Below are positions 25,512 through 34,063 of a stretch of 64,000 nucleotides of DNA, one piece after another. Position 1 is the first letter of the stretch; every line of letters begins with the position of its first letter. A model generated the notes under the pieces. The model saw nothing but the letters and a program-made list of their open reading frames with translations, searched no databases and was not told the origin of the DNA. The stretch spans positions 620,001 through 684,000 of the forward strand of contig NZ_HF545617.1 in assembly GCF_000723465.1 (NCBI RefSeq), written 5' to 3'. This DNA is from Ruminococcus bicirculans (ex Wegman et al. 2014) (GTDB lineage Bacteria; Bacillota; Clostridia; Oscillospirales; Ruminococcaceae). The translations under genes and the position numbers were made by a program.

Positions 25512-25531
25512 GATAACTCTTTATTATCAAC
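25512..25531. promoter_or_regulatory. 20-bp dyad motif, copy 1 (defence island operator)
   Basis: GATAACTCTTTATTATCAAC, containing the dyad GATAA-N7-TTATC, directly before the ribosome binding site of the STAND gene. The exact reverse complement is at 31643-31662, before the glycosyltransferase and kwaA-like genes. Confidence 0.7.
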
Positions 25532-25545
25532 TTAGGAGAAATAAA

Positions 25546-28512
25546 ATGTCTGATTTCCAAAAAAATTCAAGTAACTTTGAAGATCTGTGTTTAAAAATAG
25601 TTAAAAAACTTTTAGGAAATTCATTGAATAAAATAAAAAAAACGCAGCCATCAAAAGATGGAGGATATGATATTGATGCAACAATAAAATATAAAAATAA
25701 ACAGTACAGCGTATTATTCGAATGCAAACTCCGAGGGAAAAATGTTAACTTACGAGATATTGCAGCGAACGTCATTATTGCCTATAACAATTGTACCGAC
25801 AGCTTAGTTTTTATGATTAATCAGTATTTCACTCCACAACTTGAAGAACAATTATTGCGTTTTAGAGATTCAAGTCAATTGAATATAAAAGTATTAATAG
25901 GATCAGATATTGAAAATGTCATCCAGAATAACAATATACCTGTAAGTACAGAGTTGGCTGAGCTTTTAAAAGATAATAATAAAAGCAGAAAAAACAAACA
26001 TATATCATCACTTGTTTTAAACACTGATTCCGAAAATATATGCAAGCAGATTATTGAAAAACCACAAGTTAATTCTGATAATAAAGAATCAGATTTTATT
26101 GCACAGGTTTATTCAAATGAGCTTAATAGAGCCGTTTCACTACTCAAAAATAATAAAAGCTTTATTGTTCAAGGCTATATTGGCATGGGCAAAAGTGCTT
26201 TTGTAAGAAAAATATTAAACACTGTCGACTGTATGTGTATAAGGTTAAATGCGGATGTGTGTCAGAATCAGGAACAAGTCATTCTTCATTTGATTCGCAA
26301 TATTTGGGGATTACCGGACAATAGTTTTTTAGGTATGTTTGAGGAAGACGATATTGATTACATAACTCGTACTATCAATGACAATTATTCTATGGAAACT
26401 TGTAAATTTATAAAATACATATTAAACCAAACCTCTCTTTCTATAAAAATAGAGGCAAACTATATATTATGTGAATATTTAGTATGTATAATGAAACGCC
26501 ATTATCCTAAAACAAAGTACGTTGTATATTTTGATAATTTTCATTCCGCTAATCAGGAAGTTAATGATTTCTTTGTATATTTGATCAATCTTTTTTCGGA
26601 AAAAGACATTCCATGTATAATTGAATATGATTTATCAGAATATGACCTGCAAAAGCAGAACCTGATGGCTTATAACAAAATAATTAATAAATATGCCATT
26701 ATAGATATTGCCACTCTCACTGAAGAGCAAGCAAAAACTTGGTTTATCCAGGAATTGAATATCACAGAAAAAACTGCGAATCAAATTGTAAAAAGAGTAG
26801 GTACGCGATTTTATAATATAAAATTCATTTCCCAAAATCTAAAAAGAAGAATGCATACGCCAAACTTCGAAAAAGCAATGGAATTATTGGATATGTTGAC
26901 ACCAAACGATCTGTCCGATATAACATCGCAAATAATCAACTCTTGTAAGAAAAAAGATAAAAAACTATTTTATCTGCTAAAAATGTTGAACTGTCGCATT
27001 CCCATTGATTTGTGTTCATATTTGAATTTATCATACAGTTCACTTTTAAAAGAAGGAATCATCGTCAGAGAGGATCGCTATATATTTGTCTCAAATGAAT
27101 TTGTTAAACAGGCTGTAATGAAAGAAACGTCTGATTTGGTAAATGAGCAAAATATTTCCGAATTGATTTTAGATTTCTGTACCCATAATCCTGGAAAATA
27201 TAAAGATGTCATAATATATGGCTTATTTTACGCAGGCAAACTGGAGGAAGCTACAAAAGAAATAGATTTGTTAATCAAAGAACTTGGTCAAAAGCGCAAT
27301 TTCACGTTAATGTTGGAATTCATTGAACTTGCAATAACTATTTCTGAAAATAACAAAAATGCTCACGCACTGTCAAACTATTTAATAAAAAAGCTTGAAG
27401 TATATGCAATCATTAAATCACTTATGTTGGACAAGGCAAGATTGACATTAGACCACTTGCAAACATTGGTGAATTCGGGACAGTTGGACTTACTTGATGA
27501 ATCCTATTCAGAATTAGCAATCTGCTATTTTAAGGGTACTATCGCACTCAAAGACTATGCATTTTCAGATGATCTTCTGAATGAACATTATAAGTACTTT
27601 AAAAACTGCATAGATGGATTAATGAAAGATAATCCGGATGATTATCTTGGAAAGGTGTGCAGCAATTACGCAATCTACATAAAAGAAACCAAGGGCAATT
27701 CTGCGGCACTGGAAGTTTTTGGTGCAGCTTTGAAGGCTTTACCTAATTCCCAGACCCTGTATATTGAACATCTCAGTCATCTTGCCTGCATTTCATTGTC
27801 ATACGAACCCCAAAAGTCATATGAATATTACAGTAAAATAATAGAAAAAGTAAACAACAGCCAAACCTTCTACTGCTTCCCCTTTCACGAATATGGGGAC
27901 AAGGCTATGTGCAAAGTGCTTTTGAAAGAGGTTAATAAGGCCGTCTCTCATTCTGACCTTGGCATCAAATATGCTGAATCGCACGGCGTATTTGATGAAG
28001 TTGGAAGAATACTTAATATAAAAGGCTGCGCTTTTTTACTGGCTGACAAAGTATCGGAAGCTGTAAAATGCTTTAAAGAAGCGACAGAAATAATGGAGTA
28101 TTCAGGATATAAGCACTATAGTTGGCGTAGCAAACTAAATTATGTAAACTATTTTATCACTTCTGGAAACAAAGAAGAATTAATAAAAATGCTATACGAT
28201 GCGTACAGCATTTTTAAATCCGGATTAATTACAAAAGTTCAAAACCTAATTGAATCATGTGATGATTTTATCTCCAGTAGGGAATACCTGGTGCTTCTTG
28301 TTGTAGGCAAGTGCAGCCAGCTATTATTTGACACAAAAGCAAGTCAAAGAGCAGATTATATCTCGGCTGAAAAAATAGCTGATGAATTCAGATTTCCTGA
28401 CAAAATAAAAAAACATTACCTCAAGACAATAAATCAGCTCATTAATCATCACGAACAGCTTGAACTGAAAAGCATTTATATTTATAATGGAGATATTTTT
28501 ATTATTGGATAG
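25546..28512 (+). CDS. Mrr-type nuclease/STAND ATPase/TPR defence protein
   Basis: 988 aa with TAGGAGAA before the ATG. Residues 1-130 form a PD-(D/E)xK Mrr-like nuclease: DGGYDID (38-44) and FECK (58-61), with the expected D and ExK. A P-loop NTPase follows: Walker A GYIGMGKSA near 210 and Walker B VVYFDNFH near 326, then a winged-helix segment. The C-terminal half (about 560-960) is helical and TPR-like. Nuclease plus STAND ATPase plus repeat sensor is the plan of Avs-type antiphage proteins, though this one is shorter than typical Avs. Likely an abortive defence switch; the ligand is unknown. Its 3' end overlaps the convergent PIG-L gene by 11 nt. Confidence 0.75.
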   Translation: MSDFQKNSSNFEDLCLKIVKKLLGNSLNKIKKTQPSKDGGYDIDATIKYKNKQYSVLFECKLRGKNVNLRDIAANVIIAYNNCTDSLVFMINQYFTPQLEEQLLRFRDSSQLNIKVLIGSDIENVIQNNNIPVSTELAELLKDNNKSRKNKHISSLVLNTDSENICKQIIEKPQVNSDNKESDFIAQVYSNELNRAVSLLKNNKSFIVQGYIGMGKSAFVRKILNTVDCMCIRLNADVCQNQEQVILHLIRNIWGLPDNSFLGMFEEDDIDYITRTINDNYSMETCKFIKYILNQTSLSIKIEANYILCEYLVCIMKRHYPKTKYVVYFDNFHSANQEVNDFFVYLINLFSEKDIPCIIEYDLSEYDLQKQNLMAYNKIINKYAIIDIATLTEEQAKTWFIQELNITEKTANQIVKRVGTRFYNIKFISQNLKRRMHTPNFEKAMELLDMLTPNDLSDITSQIINSCKKKDKKLFYLLKMLNCRIPIDLCSYLNLSYSSLLKEGIIVREDRYIFVSNEFVKQAVMKETSDLVNEQNISELILDFCTHNPGKYKDVIIYGLFYAGKLEEATKEIDLLIKELGQKRNFTLMLEFIELAITISENNKNAHALSNYLIKKLEVYAIIKSLMLDKARLTLDHLQTLVNSGQLDLLDESYSELAICYFKGTIALKDYAFSDDLLNEHYKYFKNCIDGLMKDNPDDYLGKVCSNYAIYIKETKGNSAALEVFGAALKALPNSQTLYIEHLSHLACISLSYEPQKSYEYYSKIIEKVNNSQTFYCFPFHEYGDKAMCKVLLKEVNKAVSHSDLGIKYAESHGVFDEVGRILNIKGCAFLLADKVSEAVKCFKEATEIMEYSGYKHYSWRSKLNYVNYFITSGNKEELIKMLYDAYSIFKSGLITKVQNLIESCDDFISSREYLVLLVVGKCSQLLFDTKASQRADYISAEKIADEFRFPDKIKKHYLKTINQLINHHEQLELKSIYIYNGDIFIIG

Positions 28513-29272
28513 ATTCTAAAAGGAAAAGCTCGTTTTGCTTTGCAAATGAATACAAAAAGCAGTTATCAGCCGAAGGTGATTGAGAAGAAAAAGCTGAAAT
28601 AGCGTTTCTTTTGGCGGAAACAGCTTCTTTGTTTCCATAAACATAGATCCAGTGAAAAGTGGTAAGATTTTTAGGCGGTTGGAAAATATCACTTTTTCTA
28701 TTTGGCCAAACATCTTCATTTTCAGTATGTATCAAATAAGAAAGAACTTTTATGGGATGATTAATGATTCTTAGTGCATCATATAAATACATTGCACAGG
28801 CATAATGATCCCCATGCAAATCAAATATTGACGGGGCTGCGATTAAACTCGGCGAACATGATCTTATTGCGTATACCAAGTCGTCAAGGAAATTCTGACT
28901 TGTGTATTCAGCTTGAGTTTCCGTATGCAAAGAATGGACAGTTTCCTTATTCGCCGGATGATATGTACAAGATGATACAGGAGAATTTTGCTGTTCAGGA
29001 GTGCTTCTTAAGCGCATTAGAAAGCTTTTTTCTTTGCTCATTCCGGTATCTGCATATCCTAAGTACAGCATATGATCTTCACATATACCAAGTAATGACA
29101 GCGCATTCAAACTTTCATAATAACGTGTATATGCATAGTCTATTCCCCTGTAATCTCCGTTTGTCGCATACAGTATGTTTACAGTTCCATTTTTCTCCAG
29201 CACATTATGCATCAGTAAAAATGCGCTTAGAATCTCATCATCTTGATGTGGAGCAATTACAAGAAGATTCAT
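28502..29272 (-). CDS. PIG-L (LmbE-like) deacetylase
   Basis: 256 aa. The zinc-binding motif APHQDDEIL is at 7-15 and the second motif FDLHGDHYA lies further on; both are typical of PIG-L/LmbE N-acetylglucosaminide deacetylases such as MshB and BshB. It starts 2 nt after the stop of the glycosyltransferase-kinase gene, so they form one operon. A GT4 enzyme plus a PIG-L deacetylase is the core of mycothiol and bacillithiol synthesis, but the cysteine ligase is absent and the partner has a kinase domain, so a different small molecule or glycan is likely. Confidence 0.85.
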   Translation of the reverse strand: MNLLVIAPHQDDEILSAFLLMHNVLEKNGTVNILYATNGDYRGIDYAYTRYYESLNALSLLGICEDHMLYLGYADTGMSKEKSFLMRLRSTPEQQNSPVSSCTYHPANKETVHSLHTETQAEYTSQNFLDDLVYAIRSCSPSLIAAPSIFDLHGDHYACAMYLYDALRIINHPIKVLSYLIHTENEDVWPNRKSDIFQPPKNLTTFHWIYVYGNKEAVSAKRNAISAFSSQSPSADNCFLYSFAKQNELFLLESIQ

Positions 29273-29274
29273 TT

Positions 29275-31623
29275 TTACAACCTCATAAGTTCCTGCAAAA
29301 TTTTGAGATTTTCAGTATCATTGGTACAATAGATTACATTTTTTTCTATTATATCATGAAAAAAGCCAAAAGCAACAAATGAAATTAAATTTCTGACTCT
29401 TAACCCATCTATTTCGTTCATCGCAAGAAATAATTCCGGCAGCATTGATTTCTCTAATTTTTGCTGTATAATAAAATCATGGATTAACCTGGCTACACCG
29501 GCTTCGGGTTCGCCAACCGCTGTTTTTTCATGATCTATCATGCAGATTTGTCCATCGAAGAAATAAACATGGTCAAATGTCAGATCGGTATTCACAGCAC
29601 ATAGCCTTTCCAAAGTGTTTTCTTCATCAGTTGAGGAAAAATGTTTTACGCAATCAATTAAGACCATGAAGATACAGCTTGGTATGCTTGATCTATTATA
29701 ATTAAGCATTTCTGCTGCAGTTTGCCAACATAATTTACCTGAGAAACGGCAAGAAGGGTCAAAAAAGAAATCTTCAATTTCATTGTTCAGCTTCTCAATT
29801 GTTTTGTCGGGAGTATCATTCAATAATATTATGTCAATGTATTTTTCTCGTTCATCTTTGCTTATCTGACAGTTGTTCAGGACATTTTTTATGCACAACT
29901 TAAGTCTGTCAACACTTGATACATAGAAAGGTTCTGCTTTTTTTAGCAGGAGAAGAGCATGAAACTCATCATATCCTACCAATAATGGGCTATTGATTCT
30001 CTTATAAGCCTGTAATTCAGTTTTAAACATTTTACCGGCATTACGAGCATACTCATTTTTACGAACAGGATTATACATAGGACTTATTGCAAGGCGGGTG
30101 TAAGTCCTTTTTATAACATATTGATTGTTATTGCATTTTACCATATAAACATCTGACGAGTTGTTTTGGTTTGTTAGTATATGTAGCTGTTCTGCAGTAC
30201 AGCCACTGCATTTATGGAAAAACTGTTTTATTGTTTCATCAGAATATCTGCTGATGCAATAAGGGTAAAGATTAATTTTCTTGTGTGATAGTACAGGTTT
30301 TGCATTATTTTCATCTTTAGGCGATGATTCACAATCAAAGTAGCACTTTAAATGTTTTTCAATAAACCGCCATGAACCCATTAGTTCTTTTGCAGCAGCT
30401 ATCGCATTTTGTCCTAATGTATTGCTTAAATATGGTTGCCTTATGAAATGTTCCATGCGAGCGCTTAATTCCGCTACGTCACCGAATTTAACAAGAAAAC
30501 CATTATACCAGTCGGTTATAGTATCTTTGGCAAACCCGTTTGGTGTCCCTATAACGGGAACACCTTCACACATCGCTTCAACAGCAACACGTCCGCCGGG
30601 TTCGTACAGTGAATGTGTCAGTAATACCGATGTTCTGAGAAGAACAGTACTTAATCCATAAGGATCAATACAGCCCCACCAAACGATTTTTCCGTATTGT
30701 TCCAGTATTGTTAAATCAGGATTTATTTCTTTGAAATCACTTCTGATCATTTCAATTTCCGGCAAACTACCTCCAGCTAGCCATAATGGCGGGCAAAGAT
30801 TTTTATACTTATTATACAGCATATTCCAAGAGGAAAAAATGTGTTTCAACCCCTTATTCCTATCCATTCTTCCGATATATGTAAACGCTTTTTGCGCCCA
30901 GAATGTATCGTATGATTTGGGCTGAGCAATTTTATTATATTTCTCAGCCGCTGCTATTTGACTGCCGCGTGAAATCGTAGAGTTGAGTCTAGGGAAATCA
31001 TTTGGATCATGGGAGGGCATAACAAATGATTCATGAATATACTGTCCCGCAACTACGATCTTATCTTTATCAACATTATACAGGGTCATAAGATCCGCTG
31101 CCTCATCATCGGAAACGCAAATAAGCCATTGTGCTTTATCGTAAATTTCTTGCTCATAAAATTCACGCTCGGGCATTGGTTCATAAGCTCCACGCTTTAC
31201 TCTTCCCCTTGAATTAGATATGATGCTATGAACAAAAGGAATTTCTAATTTTTCACTTAAATCAGCTGCGATTCTTCCACTGTTCCAATATACACTATGA
31301 AGCTTTTCAGGCAGTCTACCCTGCTTCTTTATTATTTCAAGAATTTGTTCCACGTTTTGAGAATGATATTTCTTTAAAAGCGTTTTACTCATTGGTTCAT
31401 TGTCACCATTTGTTAAACGATAGACTGTGCAATATTCATTATACTGTTCTTCGTAAGGAAGGTACTGCATGGATCTTCTTGTAAACATCAGACACCTAAT
31501 TTTTCTTTTTCCGAACTCATCTAGCAACTCTTTCATGTACGTATGAGTTCCTCCCCATTCATCATATCCAGGAGCCATTGCCGGATCGGCGTGCATCGTA
31601 ATTAATACTATATATCTTTCCAT
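29275..31623 (-). CDS. Glycosyltransferase group 1 fused to a kinase-like domain
   Basis: 782 aa from ATG 31623 (GAGGAGGAAG upstream; the longer frame to 31758 is not supported). Residues 1-430 are a GT-B glycosyltransferase of family 4: DEWGGTHTYMKELL near the N-terminus, FTYIGRMDRNKGLKHI, and the C-terminal YEPGGRVAVEAMCEGVPV with the conserved E-x7-E. Residues about 500-770 resemble an aminoglycoside/choline kinase fold: QYVIKRTY (nucleotide-binding lysine), a degenerate catalytic loop with TDLTFDHVYFFD, and ICMIDHEKTAVGEP in place of the IDxE metal site. The fusion suggests one protein transfers a sugar and phosphorylates the product. It is partnered with PIG-L behind it. Confidence 0.75.
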   Translation of the reverse strand: MERYIVLITMHADPAMAPGYDEWGGTHTYMKELLDEFGKRKIRCLMFTRRSMQYLPYEEQYNEYCTVYRLTNGDNEPMSKTLLKKYHSQNVEQILEIIKKQGRLPEKLHSVYWNSGRIAADLSEKLEIPFVHSIISNSRGRVKRGAYEPMPEREFYEQEIYDKAQWLICVSDDEAADLMTLYNVDKDKIVVAGQYIHESFVMPSHDPNDFPRLNSTISRGSQIAAAEKYNKIAQPKSYDTFWAQKAFTYIGRMDRNKGLKHIFSSWNMLYNKYKNLCPPLWLAGGSLPEIEMIRSDFKEINPDLTILEQYGKIVWWGCIDPYGLSTVLLRTSVLLTHSLYEPGGRVAVEAMCEGVPVIGTPNGFAKDTITDWYNGFLVKFGDVAELSARMEHFIRQPYLSNTLGQNAIAAAKELMGSWRFIEKHLKCYFDCESSPKDENNAKPVLSHKKINLYPYCISRYSDETIKQFFHKCSGCTAEQLHILTNQNNSSDVYMVKCNNNQYVIKRTYTRLAISPMYNPVRKNEYARNAGKMFKTELQAYKRINSPLLVGYDEFHALLLLKKAEPFYVSSVDRLKLCIKNVLNNCQISKDEREKYIDIILLNDTPDKTIEKLNNEIEDFFFDPSCRFSGKLCWQTAAEMLNYNRSSIPSCIFMVLIDCVKHFSSTDEENTLERLCAVNTDLTFDHVYFFDGQICMIDHEKTAVGEPEAGVARLIHDFIIQQKLEKSMLPELFLAMNEIDGLRVRNLISFVAFGFFHDIIEKNVIYCTNDTENLKILQELMRL

Positions 31624-31642
31624 TTTACTTCCTCCTCTAACG

Positions 31643-31662
31643 GTTGATAATAAAGAGTTATC
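31643..31662. promoter_or_regulatory. 20-bp dyad motif, copy 2 (between divergent units)
   Basis: GTTGATAATAAAGAGTTATC, the exact reverse complement of 25512-25531, with a perfect dyad TGATAA-N7-TTATCA (31645-31663). It lies between the divergent glycosyltransferase and kwaA-like genes and overlaps a possible -35 (TTGATA) for the latter. Confidence 0.7.
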
Positions 31663-31696
31663 ATTTATTAATCTCAATATAAAGGAGTTTTTCTCT

Positions 31697-32221
31697 ATGA
31701 TAAAAATCATACACAAGTTATTTTTTACTCTTATATCAACCATATGGATAGTAATCATATATGGAATAGATCAAAAATGGAACTTTCTGAACCAATCAAT
31801 TTTTCTTACAGATGTTTGCTTAATTGCTATGCCTTTCATCTTGATTGCTTTTTGGATTATTATCACAAAGGCTGGCTGTTCTAGTGATAATGTATCTAAT
31901 TGTGAAAACATTGATGAAGTAAATAATGACTTCCTTGCAAATTATCTTGGTTATTTTTTTATTGGCATTGGACTTGATAATTGTCATACATTAGTTTGTA
32001 TATACATAATCGTATTTATATTTACATTCGCATCACAGACACAGTTTTTTAATCCAATGCTTTTACTAATTGGCTACAAATACTATTACATAACAACCGA
32101 CAAAGGAACAAAAATAATGATTATTTCTAGACAAACATATCGAAACGCTAAAGAATTACAAACTGAAAATCTTAAGCGACTTAGTGATACTGCTTTTATA
32201 GAATTTGGAGGAACAAAATGA
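31697..32221 (+). CDS. kwaA: KwaA-like membrane protein (Kiwa defence)
   Basis: 174 aa with AAAGGAG before the ATG. Four hydrophobic segments (about 8-24, 34-56, 80-97, 99-117) are followed by a cytoplasmic tail with YKYYYITTDKGTKIMIISRQ and RLSDTAFIEFGG. A small four-helix membrane protein joined by a 4-nt ATGA overlap to a DUF4868-like gene is the Kiwa antiphage arrangement. KwaA is thought to sense injection at the membrane and to act with KwaB. The call rests on layout and general resemblance, not on a database search. Confidence 0.65.
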   Translation: MIKIIHKLFFTLISTIWIVIIYGIDQKWNFLNQSIFLTDVCLIAMPFILIAFWIIITKAGCSSDNVSNCENIDEVNNDFLANYLGYFFIGIGLDNCHTLVCIYIIVFIFTFASQTQFFNPMLLLIGYKYYYITTDKGTKIMIISRQTYRNAKELQTENLKRLSDTAFIEFGGTK

Positions 32222-33045
32222 AATGCCTAATCGTTAAAGTAAAGGACAGAAAAAGAACACCAACTTACAAAAAAATGATTAGTGGAAAAGATGTATACTC
32301 GTTTCCGTCTAATTTAGATGATGCAATTGAATATTCGTCATCAACATTACACGAAGAAAATGAATGGTATATGATTACTTCATTTTCAAAAACCACATTT
32401 TGTATTGAGCTTCTAAAAGAAGACTTCTCATCAGTTAATTATGAAAAGCTCAGCAAATCTGAAGTTGATTCTATTGATTATCTTTGCTCAATACAAGATG
32501 ACATTTTCTATTTTCAAAATATAAGCAAAGCAAACTTAAAACCTCGTAGATTTATACATATAGGAGATGATTTTACTTATGAAGAAAACAGTAAAAGCAT
32601 TAATATTAATGTGACTCCAGACGCAATATATCAGAAAAATAATGACACACTTTATTTTCAAAGCCTATCAAAATTAAAGAAAATATTTAAAGGTATAGAG
32701 GAACTATATCGTGAAGCAACGGATGAAGAAACAACTGAATTCCTCAATTCGTCATTTATTAATCTGACGAGTGGATACTCAACTTTAGAAGTTAAAACCG
32801 CAAATAGAAAACGTATTACAATGGCATTAGAGACACTTAAGAAATTTAATCCGAAAGAAAAGAAACAAATCGTTAAGTACATTTCTAAATACTGCAAGAA
32901 TCTTAAAACAAATGAGGATAAAAACACATTTGACATAGGTTCGGAAAAAGAATTAAAAGAATTAATATACGGAATTGAACAACGATACTATACTACAGAA
33001 ATCGGCAACGAAAAACGTTTGGCGAATTCTGTGATAAAACTATAA
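32218..33045 (+). CDS. kwaB: KwaB-like DUF4868 protein (Kiwa defence)
   Basis: 275 aa, soluble, overlapping kwaA by 4 nt. The middle contains FHI-type strands and a helix-strand pattern typical of DUF4868 (FYFQNISKANLKPRRFIHIG, KLKKIFKGIEELYREATDEE). KwaB proteins bind DNA and act on phage replication together with KwaA. It is slightly shorter than the E. coli protein (about 315 aa). It ends 6 nt from the convergent ICE gene at 33052, marking the right edge of the island. Confidence 0.65.
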   Translation: MKCLIVKVKDRKRTPTYKKMISGKDVYSFPSNLDDAIEYSSSTLHEENEWYMITSFSKTTFCIELLKEDFSSVNYEKLSKSEVDSIDYLCSIQDDIFYFQNISKANLKPRRFIHIGDDFTYEENSKSININVTPDAIYQKNNDTLYFQSLSKLKKIFKGIEELYREATDEETTEFLNSSFINLTSGYSTLEVKTANRKRITMALETLKKFNPKEKKQIVKYISKYCKNLKTNEDKNTFDIGSEKELKELIYGIEQRYYTTEIGNEKRLANSVIKL

Positions 33046-33051
33046 TGATAT

Positions 33052-33516
33052 TCATAAGTCCGCCCGTTGATACCTCACCGCCCTTTCAAAATTAATAACC
33101 CCATTTATCTTCCTGACCTCGTCAGTACACATAGCCCTAAGCTTCACCATCGTTTCATCATCAATATCATTGATCGCCGCAAGCATATGTGATACTGCAC
33201 CAAGTTCGACAGCAACCTTAAATAAGGCACGGGACAGCCTCTGCTCCGTGCCTTTTACTATGCCCTCAGTTATTGCAGTGATCTGAGGAGCGGCATATTC
33301 CGCTGCCACACTGTCCTTGTTAAGCAGATACCCACAGTAAAAACGTATCGCCTTCTCTATAAACTCCGTCTTCGACTTGCAGTTGTCAGCCTCATAAAGC
33401 ATATCAATTTTCTGCATCGTCTCTGGGAAAACATAAAGCGGAAATTTCACCTTGACATCATCACAAACGCCTGAACGTTCGCTATTTTCTGCTGATCTTC
33501 TGTTCTTTGACTCCAT
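33052..33516 (-). CDS. Ribbon-helix-helix-like relaxosome accessory protein
   Basis: 154 aa from ATG 33516; the frame continues to 33642 but that part overlaps a hairpin-rich non-coding stretch. The segment VKFPLYVFPETMQKIDMLYE followed by KSKTEFIEKAIRFYCGYLL is the strand-helix-helix pattern of CopG/MobC-type DNA-binding proteins. The C-terminal half is helical. Located at the head of the transfer region beside a likely oriT, it probably binds oriT and helps the relaxase. A start at 33516 has only a weak ribosome site. Confidence 0.6.
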   Translation of the reverse strand: MESKNRRSAENSERSGVCDDVKVKFPLYVFPETMQKIDMLYEADNCKSKTEFIEKAIRFYCGYLLNKDSVAAEYAAPQITAITEGIVKGTEQRLSRALFKVAVELGAVSHMLAAINDIDDETMVKLRAMCTDEVRKINGVINFERAVRYQRADL

Positions 33517-33806
33517 AAAAAACTCAACCTTCGCTTTCTGACTCCATTTTTCAGATCTCTCAAAACTCTCGCAAACACGGCGAGCTTTGCTCGTCCGTTG
33601 TGAGCATTTTGGCGGCTTTGACGCCAAAATTTTAACCTGCAATATATTAAATTTCCCTCAAACCCACCCGAAATCATCTGATCCCTGCCATTCTCAAACT
33701 TTGCAACAAAATGCCCCAAATTCGCCCCAGCTGCCTTTAGGGTAAAGTTACCCCACCCATGCTCTGAAAACGCCACACGAGGGCACACGGTGCGAACCGT
33801 GGCGAG
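33517..33806. other. Hairpin-rich non-coding stretch, oriT candidate
   Basis: 290 bp with four inverted repeats: GGCGAGC-TTT-GCTCG (about 33579-33592), ATTTTGGCG/CGCCAAAAT (33608-33632), GGGTAAAG-type palindrome GGGTAAAGTTACCC (about 33740-33754) and CACGGT-GCGA-ACCGTG (33788-33803). The open frame covering it (33447-33788) has no ribosome site and looks spurious. Position between the ribbon-helix-helix gene and the DUF6103 gene fits oriT. Confidence 0.4.
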
Positions 33807-34043
33807 TTACTGCTCGGACAGCTTTTCCGTTTCGGCAGGAGCAGTGATCTTCTGCTTTCTCGCAGGCTTTCTGTCCGACATCATATCAATAAAATCTCTC
33901 ACATTCTGCGGAACGACCTTGCCGTAAAGCTGATCCACATACTTTTCAAGCTCCGCCGCAAGAGTTGTGTTTTTCTGCTCCAGATACATCTCTATCGCAG
34001 AGAGCTTTTTCTCGTTTACACTTACCGTAACTGATTTTTTCAA
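33807..34043 (-). CDS. DUF6103-like small protein
   Basis: 78 aa from TTG 34043, seven nt after GGAGTG; a TTG at 34058 is an alternative. The sequence (KKSVTVSVNEKKLSAIEMYL, then AELEKYVDQLYGKVVPQNVR) matches the DUF6103 type: a short strand followed by helices, reminiscent of ribbon-helix-helix proteins. Such genes regularly accompany Clostridia ICE transfer modules. It may be a second DNA-binding accessory factor. Function unproven. Confidence 0.6.
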   Translation of the reverse strand: MKKSVTVSVNEKKLSAIEMYLEQKNTTLAAELEKYVDQLYGKVVPQNVRDFIDMMSDRKPARKQKITAPAETEKLSEQ

Positions 34044-34063
34044 CCTATCACACTCCAATAAAA

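Noticed and set aside
28774-29382. Plus-strand 202-codon frame opposite the PIG-L gene
   Set aside because: It is the antisense shadow of a clear enzyme with catalytic motifs; no ribosome site.
33447-33788. Minus-strand open frame of 113 codons over the gap at 33517-33806
   Set aside because: No ribosome binding site, odd composition and it runs through several perfect hairpins; it overlaps the ribbon-helix-helix gene in another frame.
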